Below, one piece after another: positions 27,718 to 41,032 of a stretch of DNA of 64,000 nucleotides. A program made the translations under genes and the position numbers. Numbering within the stretch: the stretch's first letter is position 1; every line of letters starts with the position of its first letter. The notes under the pieces were generated by a model. The model made no database searches. It had not been told where the DNA came from and saw only the letters and a program-made list of their open reading frames with translations. Where the stretch lies: the NCBI RefSeq assembly GCF_000975055.1, contig NZ_BBRB01000001.1, positions 751,751 through 815,750 on the forward strand. The letters are read 5' to 3'. The DNA is from Demequina sediminicola (GTDB taxonomy: Bacteria > Actinomycetota > Actinomycetes > Actinomycetales > Demequinaceae).

Positions 27718-28273
27718 AGACAAGTCCGAACCGACTGACGACGTTGGTTCACCTGACACTCCCGTCGACCCATCCACTTCTGGCGCAGACCTGGCGCGTC
27801 AAGCGATGGAGCGAGCCCGCGCATCGGCCCGGCAACGCGGCGCCTACCGGACCTCCCCCCGTGTTGCCCGCGAAAAGCGCGAAGAAAAACGGCGGGACTC
27901 ACGACCCTTCGCTGCTGGTCGTGACCCACTCGCGATGTCCGATGCCGTGACGGCGCTGATGCGCCGCATGGGGTGGACTGAACAAGTTGAGATGTCCTCC
28001 GTGATTGGCCGATGGCGTGAAGTCGTGGGCGATCAGATCGCGGACAAGTGTGAGCCGCTGAGTTTTGATGAGGGAGTGCTGACCGTTCGCGCCTCGTCAA
28101 CGGCATGGGCGACGCAGCTGCACATGATGAATGGCGATATCCGGCACCGCATCAATGAGGAGTTTGGCCGGGAGATTGTGAGGGATCTCAAAATTCTGGG
28201 GCCGACGGCACGTTCCTGGAAGCGTGGTCCGCGTACGGTCAAGGGAAGGGGCCCTAGAGACACCTACGGGTGA
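27710..28273 (+). CDS. DUF721 (DciA-like) protein
   Basis: A 187-residue protein. The first 70 residues are charged and disordered-looking with an Arg/Lys cluster. The C-terminal DUF721 domain has GRWREVVGDQIADKCEPLSFDEGVLTV and WATQLHMM. DUF721 proteins related to DciA load or operate with the replicative helicase DnaB, and the gene is regularly found between recF and gyrB in actinobacteria. GTG at 27710 overlaps the recF stop and is preceded by GGAG; a GTG at 27692 is the alternative. Confidence 0.85.
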   Translation: MTEDKSEPTDDVGSPDTPVDPSTSGADLARQAMERARASARQRGAYRTSPRVAREKREEKRRDSRPFAAGRDPLAMSDAVTALMRRMGWTEQVEMSSVIGRWREVVGDQIADKCEPLSFDEGVLTVRASSTAWATQLHMMNGDIRHRINEEFGREIVRDLKILGPTARSWKRGPRTVKGRGPRDTYG

Positions 28274-28399
28274 GGGTTCGAAAATTAGCTGGAGCGGCAC
28301 ATGCAGAAATACCGCCCAGCACTCACAGAATGGCCCTAGAACGCGCTAGAATAGACGGGAATACATCGCGTCCCGTCTGAGGCCGCGTCAGTCCCGTGA

Positions 28400-33131
<4,732 letters not shown>

Positions 33132-33155
33132 GTACCCTCGAGGCTTCACGCACAC

Positions 33156-33200
33156 GAGCCCCGCCCCAACCTCACTTCGAGGCCAGGGCGGGGCTCTTGT
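33156..33200. terminator. Terminator after gyrA (bidirectional)
   Basis: GAGCCCCGCCC (33156-33166) pairs perfectly with 33186-33196 and is followed by TTGT. It lies between convergent gyrA and the MFS gene. Confidence 0.85.
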
Positions 33201-33218
33201 CGTTGATGCCGCTTGTGG

Positions 33219-34592
33219 CTATGCGGTGGTGGGACGGTCCGCGGGGGTGCGGACGAACAGCAGCATGATCATGCCGGCGAGCACCACCGCAACCACGCCG
33301 AGCGTGCCCCAAATGGTCGCACCAAACAGCGCAATGGACAGTGACCACATCGCGGGTGCCATGAACGATGCGGCACGTCCGGTCGTGGCGTAAAGGCCAA
33401 AGATCTCGGATTCATGGCCGGCCGGTGCAACGCGGGCGAGCAACGATCGCGAAGCGGACTGAGCCGGGCCCACCATTGCCGACAGCAAGAGTCCACAGAC
33501 CCAGAACACCATGGTGCCCGACGTGTGCAGCACCACGATGGTGACTCCCGCGAGGACGACCACCCCGAGCGCCACGAGGATCACGCGGCGTGGACCCACC
33601 CGGTCATCGAGTCGACCAGCAATGAACGTGGAGATTCCGGCGATGAGGTTTGCAGCGATGCCAAAAATCATCACCTCGCTGTCCGAGAAGCTAAAGGACA
33701 CTGCGGCAATCACTGCGCCAAAGGTGAAGATTCCCGCCAAGCCGTCGCGATAGACCGCAGAGGACAGCAGGAACCACAGTGTGGAGCGCGCCGAGTGCCA
33801 CAGCGTCTTGAGATCTCCAAAGAGAACCTTGTACCCCTCGATCAGGCCCACAGGTTCACGAATGGAGGCCTTGGACTCGGGCACAAACGCAAAGAGGGGC
33901 CATGCAAACGCTAGGGTCCACACCGCGCAACCCACCGCGATCAGCCGGTAGGCCATGCCGTTCGACGTATCCATGCCGAACCAAGAGAAGGCGTCCAAAA
34001 GCACGACGATGACGAGCGCCACGATGCCGCCCATGTACCCCAGGCCCCAGCCAAGTCCGGAGACACGGCCCATGGTTCGGGGCGTCGACACCTGAACGAT
34101 CATCGCGTTGTAGTTGACGCCTGCAATCTCACCCACAATCGAACCCACAGCAATCAGCGCGACACCAAGCCAGAAGTACTGCGGAGCTGCCTCGACAAAG
34201 AACAAGCCAGCCACACACGCCACCAGGATCAGCGTCATCGCGCCCAGCCAAGCCTTGCGCTTGCCCGAAGCATCGGCCCTTTGCCCCAAGACCGGCGCGA
34301 GCAACGCGACCAACACACCCGCGGCAGTGATACCCCACCCCAAGCCCGAGGTGAGGTTGTCGATAGCGGCCTTGTATGCCGGGTCATCCTCGCCAAGTGC
34401 AGCAATAGCGGGATCGATGAACGCGTCAGATGTCAGATACAGCGCCGTGAAGACAAAGGTGATGATCACCGAGTTGAACGGCTGCGTCGCCCAATCCCAC
34501 AGAGCCCAAGCCCACACCCTCCCCCGCGGCACCTCGACCACCGGTGGCGGAGCATCGGTGGACAGGGGGAGCACCTCGTCGTGGTCGGTCAT
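33219..34592 (-). CDS. MFS transporter, UMF1 (Atg22-like) family
   Basis: A 457-residue protein with about twelve transmembrane segments. It opens with WAWALWDWATQPFNSVIITFVF, which is the family-specific first helix of the UMF1/Atg22-like group (uncharacterised or amino-acid effluxers). GQRADASGKRKAW is the loop between helices 2 and 3, and RLDDRVGPRR is its counterpart in the second half. ATG at 34590-34592 is chosen; the frame upstream to 34658 overlaps the promoter of the next, divergent gene. Substrate unknown. Confidence 0.8.
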   Translation of the reverse strand: MTDHDEVLPLSTDAPPPVVEVPRGRVWAWALWDWATQPFNSVIITFVFTALYLTSDAFIDPAIAALGEDDPAYKAAIDNLTSGLGWGITAAGVLVALLAPVLGQRADASGKRKAWLGAMTLILVACVAGLFFVEAAPQYFWLGVALIAVGSIVGEIAGVNYNAMIVQVSTPRTMGRVSGLGWGLGYMGGIVALVIVVLLDAFSWFGMDTSNGMAYRLIAVGCAVWTLAFAWPLFAFVPESKASIREPVGLIEGYKVLFGDLKTLWHSARSTLWFLLSSAVYRDGLAGIFTFGAVIAAVSFSFSDSEVMIFGIAANLIAGISTFIAGRLDDRVGPRRVILVALGVVVLAGVTIVVLHTSGTMVFWVCGLLLSAMVGPAQSASRSLLARVAPAGHESEIFGLYATTGRAASFMAPAMWSLSIALFGATIWGTLGVVAVVLAGMIMLLFVRTPADRPTTA

Positions 34593-34665
34593 GTCACTAG
34601 TGTGCCGATGACCCGCACTCAATGCTGGAGGCCACGCGCCTGACAAGTGATCAGCCAAGGCGCAC

Positions 34666-34679
34666 TAGGCTCATGAACT
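34666..34679 (+). promoter_or_regulatory. Candidate -10 of the alpha/beta hydrolase gene
   Basis: TAGGCT (34666-34671) stands eight bases before the GTG at 34680, again without a ribosome site. CTGACA at 34640-34645 could be a weak -35, but the spacing of 20 is long. Confidence 0.25.
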
Positions 34680-35636
34680 GTGACGACGCCTGAACTTTCT
34701 TGGTCCGCAGACATCCTCGACGGCTATGAAGCCGCGCCGCTACCAACTGCCCAGGTTGGCAAGGAGACAGTGGCACGCACCCTGGTGCGCCGCGTGGAAA
34801 GACCGGAATCTCCGCGAGCCATCGCGCTCCATGTCCATGGTCGCAATGACTACTTCTTCCAAACACACCTTGCCGATGCGTTCACTGAGAACGGGGCAGC
34901 CTTCTATGCCGTAGACATGCGGCGGGCCGGTCGCTCCATCCAGCCCGGCGATATCCCCCACCACTTCACCGATATTGCTGAAGTCGGCGAGGACATCTCT
35001 GCGGCCATCGATGCGGCGATAGCCGACGCGGGAGACCTCCCCGTCATCGTGCACTCTCACTCCACGGGCGCGCTCGGAGCGGCAATCTGGGCCAACGACG
35101 TCGGCCACCCCAATCTCGCTGGCGTCATCCTCAACAGCCCATTGTTTGGTCTGCAACTGCACGGGTGGAAGGCCGCCGGAATCGAACTCACGCCGATCAT
35201 CGGCGCTATCGCCCCGCGCTGGGTCATGGACCCTGCACCCACGGTGTACACACAACGCTTGGCTGCAGCCGATGGTGGCAAGTGGGTATTCCGCGACGAC
35301 TGGAAGCGATCGTCGGGACAGCCTGCGACGGCAGGATGGCTTGGTGCAACGGTGTCCGCTCGACGCCGGATCGCCAAGGGCCTCGACATCCAGGTCCCCG
35401 TGTTGCTGGCCCACGCCGACTCTTCGGGCCCAGACAAGTTCGACAACCCTCGCGTCGACTCCCAAGACACCGTGGTTGATGTGGTGCCCATGCGTGAGTA
35501 CGGACCCAAACTGGGGCCGCGCGTACAGATGAGTGAAGTCGCAGGTGCGATGCACGACCTTTCGCTGTCCAGCCCTGAACCGCGCCAGACCTATCTCGCG
35601 ACGGTGGCGACGTGGATGGATACAGTTGTTGAATGA
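34680..35636 (+). CDS. Alpha/beta hydrolase (serine aminopeptidase S33-like)
   Basis: A 318-residue cytoplasmic hydrolase. The oxyanion region is HVHGRNDYFF, the nucleophile elbow is VHSHSTGALG (Ser in SHSTG, with Ser instead of the usual first Gly), and the late His lies in AGAMHDLSLS. This layout matches monoacylglycerol-lipase-like S33 proteins. The stop overlaps the next ATG (ATGA at 35633-35636). Coupling with a glycerophosphodiesterase hints at lipid turnover, which is inference. Confidence 0.8.
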   Translation: MTTPELSWSADILDGYEAAPLPTAQVGKETVARTLVRRVERPESPRAIALHVHGRNDYFFQTHLADAFTENGAAFYAVDMRRAGRSIQPGDIPHHFTDIAEVGEDISAAIDAAIADAGDLPVIVHSHSTGALGAAIWANDVGHPNLAGVILNSPLFGLQLHGWKAAGIELTPIIGAIAPRWVMDPAPTVYTQRLAAADGGKWVFRDDWKRSSGQPATAGWLGATVSARRRIAKGLDIQVPVLLAHADSSGPDKFDNPRVDSQDTVVDVVPMREYGPKLGPRVQMSEVAGAMHDLSLSSPEPRQTYLATVATWMDTVVE

Positions 35637-36397
35637 GTCATCCGTACTTCGATAATGGCGGGCACCCGGTAGCACTTGCGCACCGGGGCTTCTCGCTCGA
35701 CGGCCTCGAGAATTCGATGACTGCATTCCAAAATGCCGTCGATCTGGGGTATCGGTACCTCGAAACGGATGCGCACGGAACATCCGACGGAGTCGCGGTT
35801 GCACTCCATGACGAGACGCTCGACCGCACCACCGATGCCACCGGGCTTGTCGCAGAACGGACCTGGGATTCCGTCAAAGTCGCGCGCATCGGCGGAATCG
35901 AACCGGTGCCGAAGCTGGAAGACGTGTTGTCCGCATGGCCCGACGTCAAGGTGAACATCGACGTCAAAGGAATGTCCGGCGTCGGCCCTGTAGCGGAGGC
36001 GATTGAGCGCACGAAGTCTCACGACCGCGTGTGCGTCGGGTCATTTGATGCCGCACGCCGTCGCGCAACGTTGCGGCTCCTCAGCAAACCCGTCGCACGG
36101 TCTGCGTCCCAGCGCGAAGCGATCGCATGGTGGATTGGGTCGTTCGTTGGCGGGAGTGCTGAGGCGACCATCGGAGATGTCGACGCACTACAGATTCCCT
36201 GGCGCCGGGGCAACGTGCCGTTGCTCTATCCCAAGCACGTGCGCCTTGCTCATGAGGCAGGGAAAGAGGTGCACGTCTGGACCGTCAACGAACGTAGCGC
36301 CATGGTGCGACTCTTGGCGATGGGCGTAAACGGCATCGTCACTGACCGGGCCGATATCCTCAAGGATCTGCTCATCGAACGGGGCCAGTGGGCTTAG
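35633..36397 (+). CDS. Glycerophosphodiester phosphodiesterase
   Basis: A 254-residue TIM-barrel GDPD without a signal peptide. The catalytic set is visible: AHRGFS (His), LENSMTAF (Glu), ETDAHGTSDG (Glu and Asp of the metal site) and the second His in VALHDETLDRTT. The C-terminal HVWTVNERSAMVRLLAMGVNGIVTD block completes the family. It splits glycerophosphodiesters into alcohol and glycerol-3-phosphate. It is coupled to the preceding hydrolase gene; downstream begins the region of broken genes. Confidence 0.88.
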   Translation: MSHPYFDNGGHPVALAHRGFSLDGLENSMTAFQNAVDLGYRYLETDAHGTSDGVAVALHDETLDRTTDATGLVAERTWDSVKVARIGGIEPVPKLEDVLSAWPDVKVNIDVKGMSGVGPVAEAIERTKSHDRVCVGSFDAARRRATLRLLSKPVARSASQREAIAWWIGSFVGGSAEATIGDVDALQIPWRRGNVPLLYPKHVRLAHEAGKEVHVWTVNERSAMVRLLAMGVNGIVTDRADILKDLLIERGQWA

Positions 36398-36401
36398 CGA
36401 C

Positions 36402-36761
36402 TTAGGGCTGTGGGTAGTCGCGAAGCGCCTTGAGGGCAGCGTGCGCGTCCAATGCGATCGGGTCGAGTGACGCCTGGCTCCGTTTCGCCCACGCTAACCA
36501 GGGGCCGAACTCGATGACGGCGATCCCCCTGACCTTCGTGGCGATGATCACCATCTCTTGCCCCGCTGTCCCCTCAGATCGGGCTGCCCCTACTTGAGTG
36601 ACGGTGTTCCGCGGCAATGTGAAGGCCGGGGCGTCACCGCTGAGCCACACGTCAATCCCATGATCTTCAATGGCCAAAGCCACCGGAGCTCCCGATGCGA
36701 TGGATCGCTACAGCATGGAAAACGTGCCGATGGCCAGGAAAACGGGCACGATCAGGGGCAT
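36402..36761 (-). pseudogene. Small membrane-associated protein gene with an in-frame TAG
   Basis: From ATG at 36759-36761, preceded by GAGGA, the frame reads MPLIVPVFLAIGTFSML, a membrane helix, then TAG at 36708-36710. It continues open to the stop at 36402-36404: RSIASGAPVALAIEDHG and on. The downstream part (93 codons from a GTG at 36683 with GGGAG before it) looks coding and contains strand-rich segments around FTLPRNTVTQVG and VIIATKVRGIAVIEF, reminiscent of a PH-like or DUF fold; no family is assigned with confidence. It is either a nonsense-mutated gene, a sequencing error, or a shortened gene using the internal GTG. Confidence 0.5.
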
Positions 36762-36778
36762 GCGGGTCCTCAGGAGAG

Positions 36779-36998
36779 GAGGTCAGGGCGCTTCAACCGA
36801 CTTACAATACAATCGCAGATGCCATTGGCCACGAGGGGTTGGCTGGGAAAATTCGTCACTTCGCGAACGGATGGGATGACACCCGTGCAAAGATGCTCGA
36901 GTCCGTCGCGAACCTAGCCGAGGTAAGTACGCAGTGTGGCGACTCTTCCAGTGAAGTCGACACCGAGCTTGCGGCAGCACTCAAGGGGGAAAAGTATC
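36779..36998 (+). pseudogene. WXG100-like (T7SS-associated) gene remnant, start lost
   Basis: In one frame this stretch reads RALQPTYNTIADAIGHE, then LAGKIRHFANGWDDTRAKML and a helix ending ELAAALKGEK. This helix-W-helix pattern is that of small actinobacterial WXG100-like proteins exported by type VII secretion. There is a good ribosome site (AGGAGAGGAGG, 36771-36783) but no start codon behind it in this frame. The neighbouring frame has ASTDLQ exactly where the N-terminus should be, so a frameshift or small deletion near 36790-36800 is likely. The frame also lacks a stop at the expected end and runs into the next gene. Confidence 0.5.
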
Positions 36999-37418
36999 GT
37001 GGCGTCGCCATACACGTGGGTTCCATTGACCTCGGGGGAGAACCCCGTCCCTGGCAACCCGGTGACGATCGAGAATGGTGCAGCGCATTGTTCGACCCTT
37101 GCGGTGGCTATCGAAAATGCATCGGGTTCACTTAAGGACATCGAGACCCTAGATGTACATCAACCCGATGCCGTCTCTGCGTTGCGCGAACGTGAGGAAG
37201 AAGTGCGTGGTCACCTGAACGATGTGCAGTCCCGCTACGCATCGGCGGGCACGGCCTTGGACACTTACGCCGAGTCGCTGGCAGTTGCTGGGGGACAGTC
37301 AACTGCGGGCCTCAGTTCCATGGTGGCCGAGACCACGTCGACGGGATTCGACTTTCCCGCGTGGATCACCGGCCAGTCAGAGATGCGTGCCGCGCCTGAG
37401 AGGTTGGCGCTCCGTTGA
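36999..37418 (+). CDS. WXG-like N-terminal domain protein, possibly truncated T7SS substrate
   Basis: A 139-residue protein from GTG at 36999, with GGGGGA eight bases before. It begins ASPYTWVPLTSGENPVPGNPVTI and continues as two long helices separated by a loop, ending in an Ala/Ser-rich part with a run DTYAESLAVAGGQ. This N-terminal architecture is typical of polymorphic-toxin or other T7SS cargo, where a C-terminal effector domain follows; none is present here. It overlaps the next start by one base. With the broken gene upstream it looks like the stump of an effector cassette. Confidence 0.45.
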   Translation: MASPYTWVPLTSGENPVPGNPVTIENGAAHCSTLAVAIENASGSLKDIETLDVHQPDAVSALREREEEVRGHLNDVQSRYASAGTALDTYAESLAVAGGQSTAGLSSMVAETTSTGFDFPAWITGQSEMRAAPERLALR

Positions 37419-37960
37419 TGGGTGTGGTGTGGGGGGTTCCAGTTCCGGAGGTTCCTCCAGCCGTTCAAGAGCCGGATTTCACCTGGCCTGAAGTAGTGGT
37501 GTTGATGCTGGTGATTGTTGCGGTGTGGATGTTTGTTGCGCCGTTGGCGAGAGCGATGTGGCCGTGGTCGAAACCTCGTGAGGTGAGTGTTGCTCAGGGG
37601 CGGCGGTGGCTGATTGCGTTTGTGGCAATTCCGGTGTTGATGTTGATGGCCTGGCTGGTTGATGGTGCCGGAAATCGGTACTACGAAGGGTTGCGTGAAG
37701 AGCGTGACGCTGAGATTGAAGCAATTGCCGCACCCGTGCTCGACGAGTTAGAAGGTGAATACGGACTCACGGCTACAGAGGAAACGGAACGCACTTTCTG
37801 GAGGGTCGTCTTTTGGGCCGATGCGTTCGCTGAAACCCGTGAGTACACCTTTGTTGAGCCATCGGGTGATGAGGTGTTGTGTGCTGTGACGGTGTCGAGT
37901 TTTGATGAGGGTAGGGAAGCATCGATGCAGTGCCCAGCGCCTACAGAGCCGGGGACGTGA
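37418..37960 (+). CDS. Hypothetical two-helix membrane protein
   Basis: A 180-residue protein starting at ATG 37418, directly at the preceding stop (TGATG). It has two transmembrane helices (about residues 28-48 and 66-83), a coiled-coil-like acidic segment (YYEGLREERDAEIEAIAAPV) and a mixed C-terminal domain with two cysteines. I recognise no family. Position behind the WXG-like gene would suit an immunity or accessory membrane protein, but that is a guess. Confidence 0.5.
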   Translation: MGVVWGVPVPEVPPAVQEPDFTWPEVVVLMLVIVAVWMFVAPLARAMWPWSKPREVSVAQGRRWLIAFVAIPVLMLMAWLVDGAGNRYYEGLREERDAEIEAIAAPVLDELEGEYGLTATEETERTFWRVVFWADAFAETREYTFVEPSGDEVLCAVTVSSFDEGREASMQCPAPTEPGT

Positions 37961-38219
37961 CATGCCCCCTGCAATCACGCCTGGCGATGACTTTTTGGTC
38001 CCCTCCTGGTGCCACGGTGATGTCCAATCGAGTGATGATCTGTTTGTACAGCCGTGAGAGGATCCTGGCCTCTCCCGTGTTTGCGCGGCAGCTGTGGCTC
38101 GCGACGCACAACTTGCAGCCATGGACAGCATTGTCTTTGGAGCACTATGGGTCCCCCACCCATCGACCGGAGTGGTGTTGGCTACGGGTTGCCCTCCGGC
38201 GAGCGTGTGACGATCCGAA
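37961..38219 (+). other. No intact gene; possible decayed coding DNA
   Basis: A frame beginning with ATG at 37962 reads MPPAITPGDDFLVPSWCHGD, is broken by TGA at 38055-38057 and stays open to 38210 (MDSIVFGALWVPHPSTGVV). The residues look protein-like but match nothing I know. The end overlaps the start of the DUF1214 remnant. Confidence 0.3.
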
Positions 38220-38729
38220 ATGCGGATCTGTCCTCCGGCACACACGTGTACGCCCAGTGTCGCACAGGCCGACTTCAGTAAGTGCTTCGGAACGACTGAG
38301 AGCACGGAACCGTTCCTGCACACGCTGGTATCACGCCTTGGCTGGACCGGACTTCCTCCCGAGCACGCCCAATACTTCAAGGGAATGATGCCTGCTTCCG
38401 GGGGCAACGAGTGGCCATTCCCAGAGCCGCCCTTGGACTGCGAGCACACCGGCTACTTCTCTGTGACCAAGTACGACTCAATGGGGCTGGCTGCATATCG
38501 AAGAGCCCTGCCTTGCATCGTCTGCACTGGACCGAAACTGGACCGAAATGAGGATGGCTCTATCACTGTCGTGTTCGGCGACGATCGGTGTGCGGGGCGT
38601 AGTAACGTCAAAGAGACCACGGAAGGTCAGAAGTCCTACTACGGTCTTGGTCTCTACCGCCTTGTCGATGTGGCTGAAACCGTGGAGTCCATCAACACGG
38701 TGCGAGACAGCCCACCTCGACCGGCCTAG
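38163..38729 (+). pseudogene. DUF1214 (DUF1254-type) protein remnant with frameshift
   Basis: Two frames together give one DUF1214-like C-terminal domain. The frame ending at 38280 reads GLPSGERVTIRNADLSSG and THVYAQ. The frame ending at 38729 continues with AQADFSKCFGTTE, LGWTGLPPEHAQYF, GYFSVTKYDSMG, NEDGSITVVFGD and LYRLVDVAETVESI, the usual order of this family. The switch lies between about 38250 and 38275. The N-terminal part of such proteins (several hundred residues) is missing. Function of the family is unclear (secreted or periplasmic proteins). Confidence 0.5.
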
Positions 38730-38754
38730 CGGCAGGTCGGGACGAACGTCCGAG

Positions 38755-38792
38755 TTTTGACAGCGTCAAAAGAGCGGCGTACTCTAGGTGAC
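38755..38792 (+). promoter_or_regulatory. furA-katA promoter with overlapping dyad operator
   Basis: TTGACA (38757-38762) and TACTCT (38780-38785) are spaced by 17 bases, a near-ideal promoter. TTTTGAC-agc-GTCAAAA (38755-38771) is a perfect 7-bp dyad covering the -35 box, the likely binding site of FurA. The ATG of furA is only seven bases beyond the -10, so the message would be leaderless, as known for mycobacterial furA. Confidence 0.75.
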
Positions 38793-39275
38793 ATGACAAC
38801 AGAGGTGCTCCCCGAACCCGCAGCAATGCTGCGGGAAGCCGGGTTGCGCGTTACTGACACTCGCCAGGCCGTAATCATCGCACTTGGCGAGCACCCCCAC
38901 AGTGGCGTCGACAGCATCGTCGCTGCAGTTGCAGCAGTGTTGCCCAGTACCTCCCGTCAGGCAGTTCACAACGTCCTCACCGACATCACCACTGCGGGAC
39001 TTGCCCGCCGCATCGAGCCAGCAGGGCACCCCGCTCTGTACGAACTGCGGGTCGGAGACAACCACCATCACATCGTGTGTCAACGCTGCGGCACGATCGC
39101 GGACGTCGACTGCGTCACCGGTCACGCTCCCTGCCTCACGCCCAACACCACCCATGGTTTTGACCTCACGGAAGCCGAGGTCACTTTTTGGGGGGTGTGC
39201 GCCGACTGCCAGTCGGACGCATCCCCTGCCCCAGCATCGTCCCTGCTTGAAGAAATGAAGGAGAGTTCACCGTGA
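38793..39275 (+). CDS. furA: Fur family regulator of catalase (FurA-like)
   Basis: A 160-residue Fur-family repressor with an N-terminal winged helix (REAGLRVTDTRQAVIIAL, then STSRQAVHNVLTDITTAGLARRIEP), the metal-binding segment NHHHIVCQRCG and a second CxxC (CADC) for structural zinc. It overlaps the catalase start by 4 bp, forming a furA-katA operon parallel to mycobacterial furA-katG. Such repressors release DNA on peroxide or metal change. ATG at 38793 is taken because promoter spacing makes it leaderless; the frame upstream to 38757 covers the operator. Confidence 0.88.
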   Translation: MTTEVLPEPAAMLREAGLRVTDTRQAVIIALGEHPHSGVDSIVAAVAAVLPSTSRQAVHNVLTDITTAGLARRIEPAGHPALYELRVGDNHHHIVCQRCGTIADVDCVTGHAPCLTPNTTHGFDLTEAEVTFWGVCADCQSDASPAPASSLLEEMKESSP

Positions 39276-40789
39276 CTGAAAAGTTCACCACCAACAACGC
39301 TGGCGCCCCCGTGCCCTCAGACCAGCACTCGCAGACCGTAGGCAACGACGGCGTGACTGCACTTACCGACCACTACCTGGTCGAGAAGCTTGCACAGTTC
39401 AACCGTGAGCGTGTCCCCGAGCGCGTGGTCCACGCCAAGGGCGGCGGCGCTTTCGGAACCCTCACCGTCACCAACCCCGAGATCGCCAAGTACACCCGCG
39501 CTGCACTGTTCCAGCCGGGCGTCGAGACCGAGATGCTCGCTCGCTTCAGCACCGTCGCCGGCGAAGCCGGATCACCCGACACCTGGCGCGACCCCCGCGG
39601 ATTCGCCCTGAAGTTCTACACCACTGAGGGCAACTACGACATGGTGGGCAACAACACCCCCACCTTCTTCATCCGTGACGGCATCAAGTTCCCCGACTTC
39701 ATCCGCTCGCAGAAGCGCCTTCCCGGCTCACACCTGCGCGACAACGACATGCAGTGGGACTTCTGGACCCTGCAGCCTGAATCGGCACACCAGGTCACGT
39801 GGCTCATGGGTGACCGCGGCCTCCCCCGTTCGTGGCGCGAGATGAACGGATACTCCTCACACACGTACCAGTGGATCAACGCTGAAGGCGAGCGCTTCTG
39901 GGTGAAGTACCACTTCATCTCCGAGCAGGGCGTTCACAACCTCACGGGCGACGAAGCAGCACAGCTGGCAGGCTCCGACGGCGACGTCCACATCCGTGAC
40001 CTCTACGAGCACATCGACCAAGGCGACTTCCCCCGCTGGAAGGTCTCCGTCCAGATCATGCCTTACGAGGACGCCAAGGACTACCGCTTCAACCCCTTCG
40101 ACCTCACCAAGGTGTGGCCCAAGGCTGACTACCCCCGCATCGAGCTCGGCATCATGGAGCTCAACAAGAACCCCGAGAACTACCACGCTCAGATCGAGCA
40201 GGCCACCTTCGCGCCGAGCAACTTCGTGCCCGGCATCGGCCCGTCGCCGGACAAGATGCTCATGGCACGCATCTTCTCCTACGCTGACGCACACCGTTAC
40301 CGCGTGGGTACCAACCACTCCGATCTGCCCGTCAACGCTCCCCACGCAGCGGACAGCAACGGACACTCGTACTCGAAGGACGGCTCAATGCGCTACTCCT
40401 TCTCGTCGCCCGACACCCCTGTGTACGCACCGAACTCGCGCGGTGGCGCACACGCCGACGCAGACCGTGCCGGTGACGCAGGCAACTGGGGCAACGACGG
40501 CGAAATGGTCCGCGCTGCCGCAACCTTGCACTCCGAGGACGACGACTTTGGTCAGGCCGGAACGCTCTACCGCGACGTGTTCGACGATGGTGAGAAGGAG
40601 CGTTTCCTCGCTCAGATCACCGGACACGTGGGTGCCGTGAAGTCTGATGACATCCGCGAACGTGCCGTTCAGTACTGGACCAACGTGGACGCTGACCTTG
40701 GCGCCAAGTTGCGTGCCAACCTCGAAGCCGAGGGTGCTCCGAACGAGGCCGGCGAGCCCGGCACCAAGTGGGAGCCCACGGACGCATAA
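39272..40789 (+). CDS. katA: Monofunctional haem catalase (clade 3)
   Basis: A 505-residue small-subunit catalase. The catalytic His54 is in RVVHAKGGGAFG, the distal Asn in GNNTP, and the haem-ligand Tyr in ARIFSYADAHRYR. It decomposes hydrogen peroxide in the cytoplasm. GTG at 39272 has AAGGAG seven bases ahead and overlaps the furA stop (GTGA), so expression follows FurA. A GC-rich hairpin ends the unit. Confidence 0.95.
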   Translation: MTEKFTTNNAGAPVPSDQHSQTVGNDGVTALTDHYLVEKLAQFNRERVPERVVHAKGGGAFGTLTVTNPEIAKYTRAALFQPGVETEMLARFSTVAGEAGSPDTWRDPRGFALKFYTTEGNYDMVGNNTPTFFIRDGIKFPDFIRSQKRLPGSHLRDNDMQWDFWTLQPESAHQVTWLMGDRGLPRSWREMNGYSSHTYQWINAEGERFWVKYHFISEQGVHNLTGDEAAQLAGSDGDVHIRDLYEHIDQGDFPRWKVSVQIMPYEDAKDYRFNPFDLTKVWPKADYPRIELGIMELNKNPENYHAQIEQATFAPSNFVPGIGPSPDKMLMARIFSYADAHRYRVGTNHSDLPVNAPHAADSNGHSYSKDGSMRYSFSSPDTPVYAPNSRGGAHADADRAGDAGNWGNDGEMVRAAATLHSEDDDFGQAGTLYRDVFDDGEKERFLAQITGHVGAVKSDDIRERAVQYWTNVDADLGAKLRANLEAEGAPNEAGEPGTKWEPTDA

Positions 40790-40842
40790 CGTCCCCTTTC
40801 GGGCCGCGTGATGGTGGCGGCCCGTGAGTGACACACCAAAGA

Positions 40843-40876
40843 CAGAAGGCCGGTCCCGTGTGGGGCCGGCCTTCTG
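40843..40876 (+). terminator. Terminator after katA
   Basis: CAGAAGGCCGG (40843-40853) pairs perfectly with 40866-40876 across 12 bases. No T-run. Confidence 0.75.
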
Positions 40877-40897
40877 CGCGTCTGAGGTTGAATCCTT

Positions 40898-41032
40898 CTC
40901 CGTCTAGCGGGTCAACACTACGAACCGGTGGCTCGCACCCCTCTCCGTCTAGCGGGTCAACACTACGAACCGGTAGCTCGCGCGCCTCTCCTCCCAGCCC
41001 TTCAACACTACGAACCGGTGGCTCGCGCGCCA
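40898..41032. repeat. Three 45-bp tandem repeats with an inverted core nearby
   Basis: Units begin at 40898, 40943 and 40988. Each contains TCAACACTACGAACCGGT followed by GGCTCGC or AGCTCGC, while the third unit differs at its start. An inverted copy of the core (GGTTCGTAGTG) stands at about 41088-41098. The array fills most of the 345-base gap between katA and the LPG-synthase gene; nothing else is visible there. Confidence 0.8.

Noticed and set aside
40898..41032. Possible CRISPR array
   Set aside because: Repeats are directly tandem without unique spacers and are imperfect; no cas genes are near.
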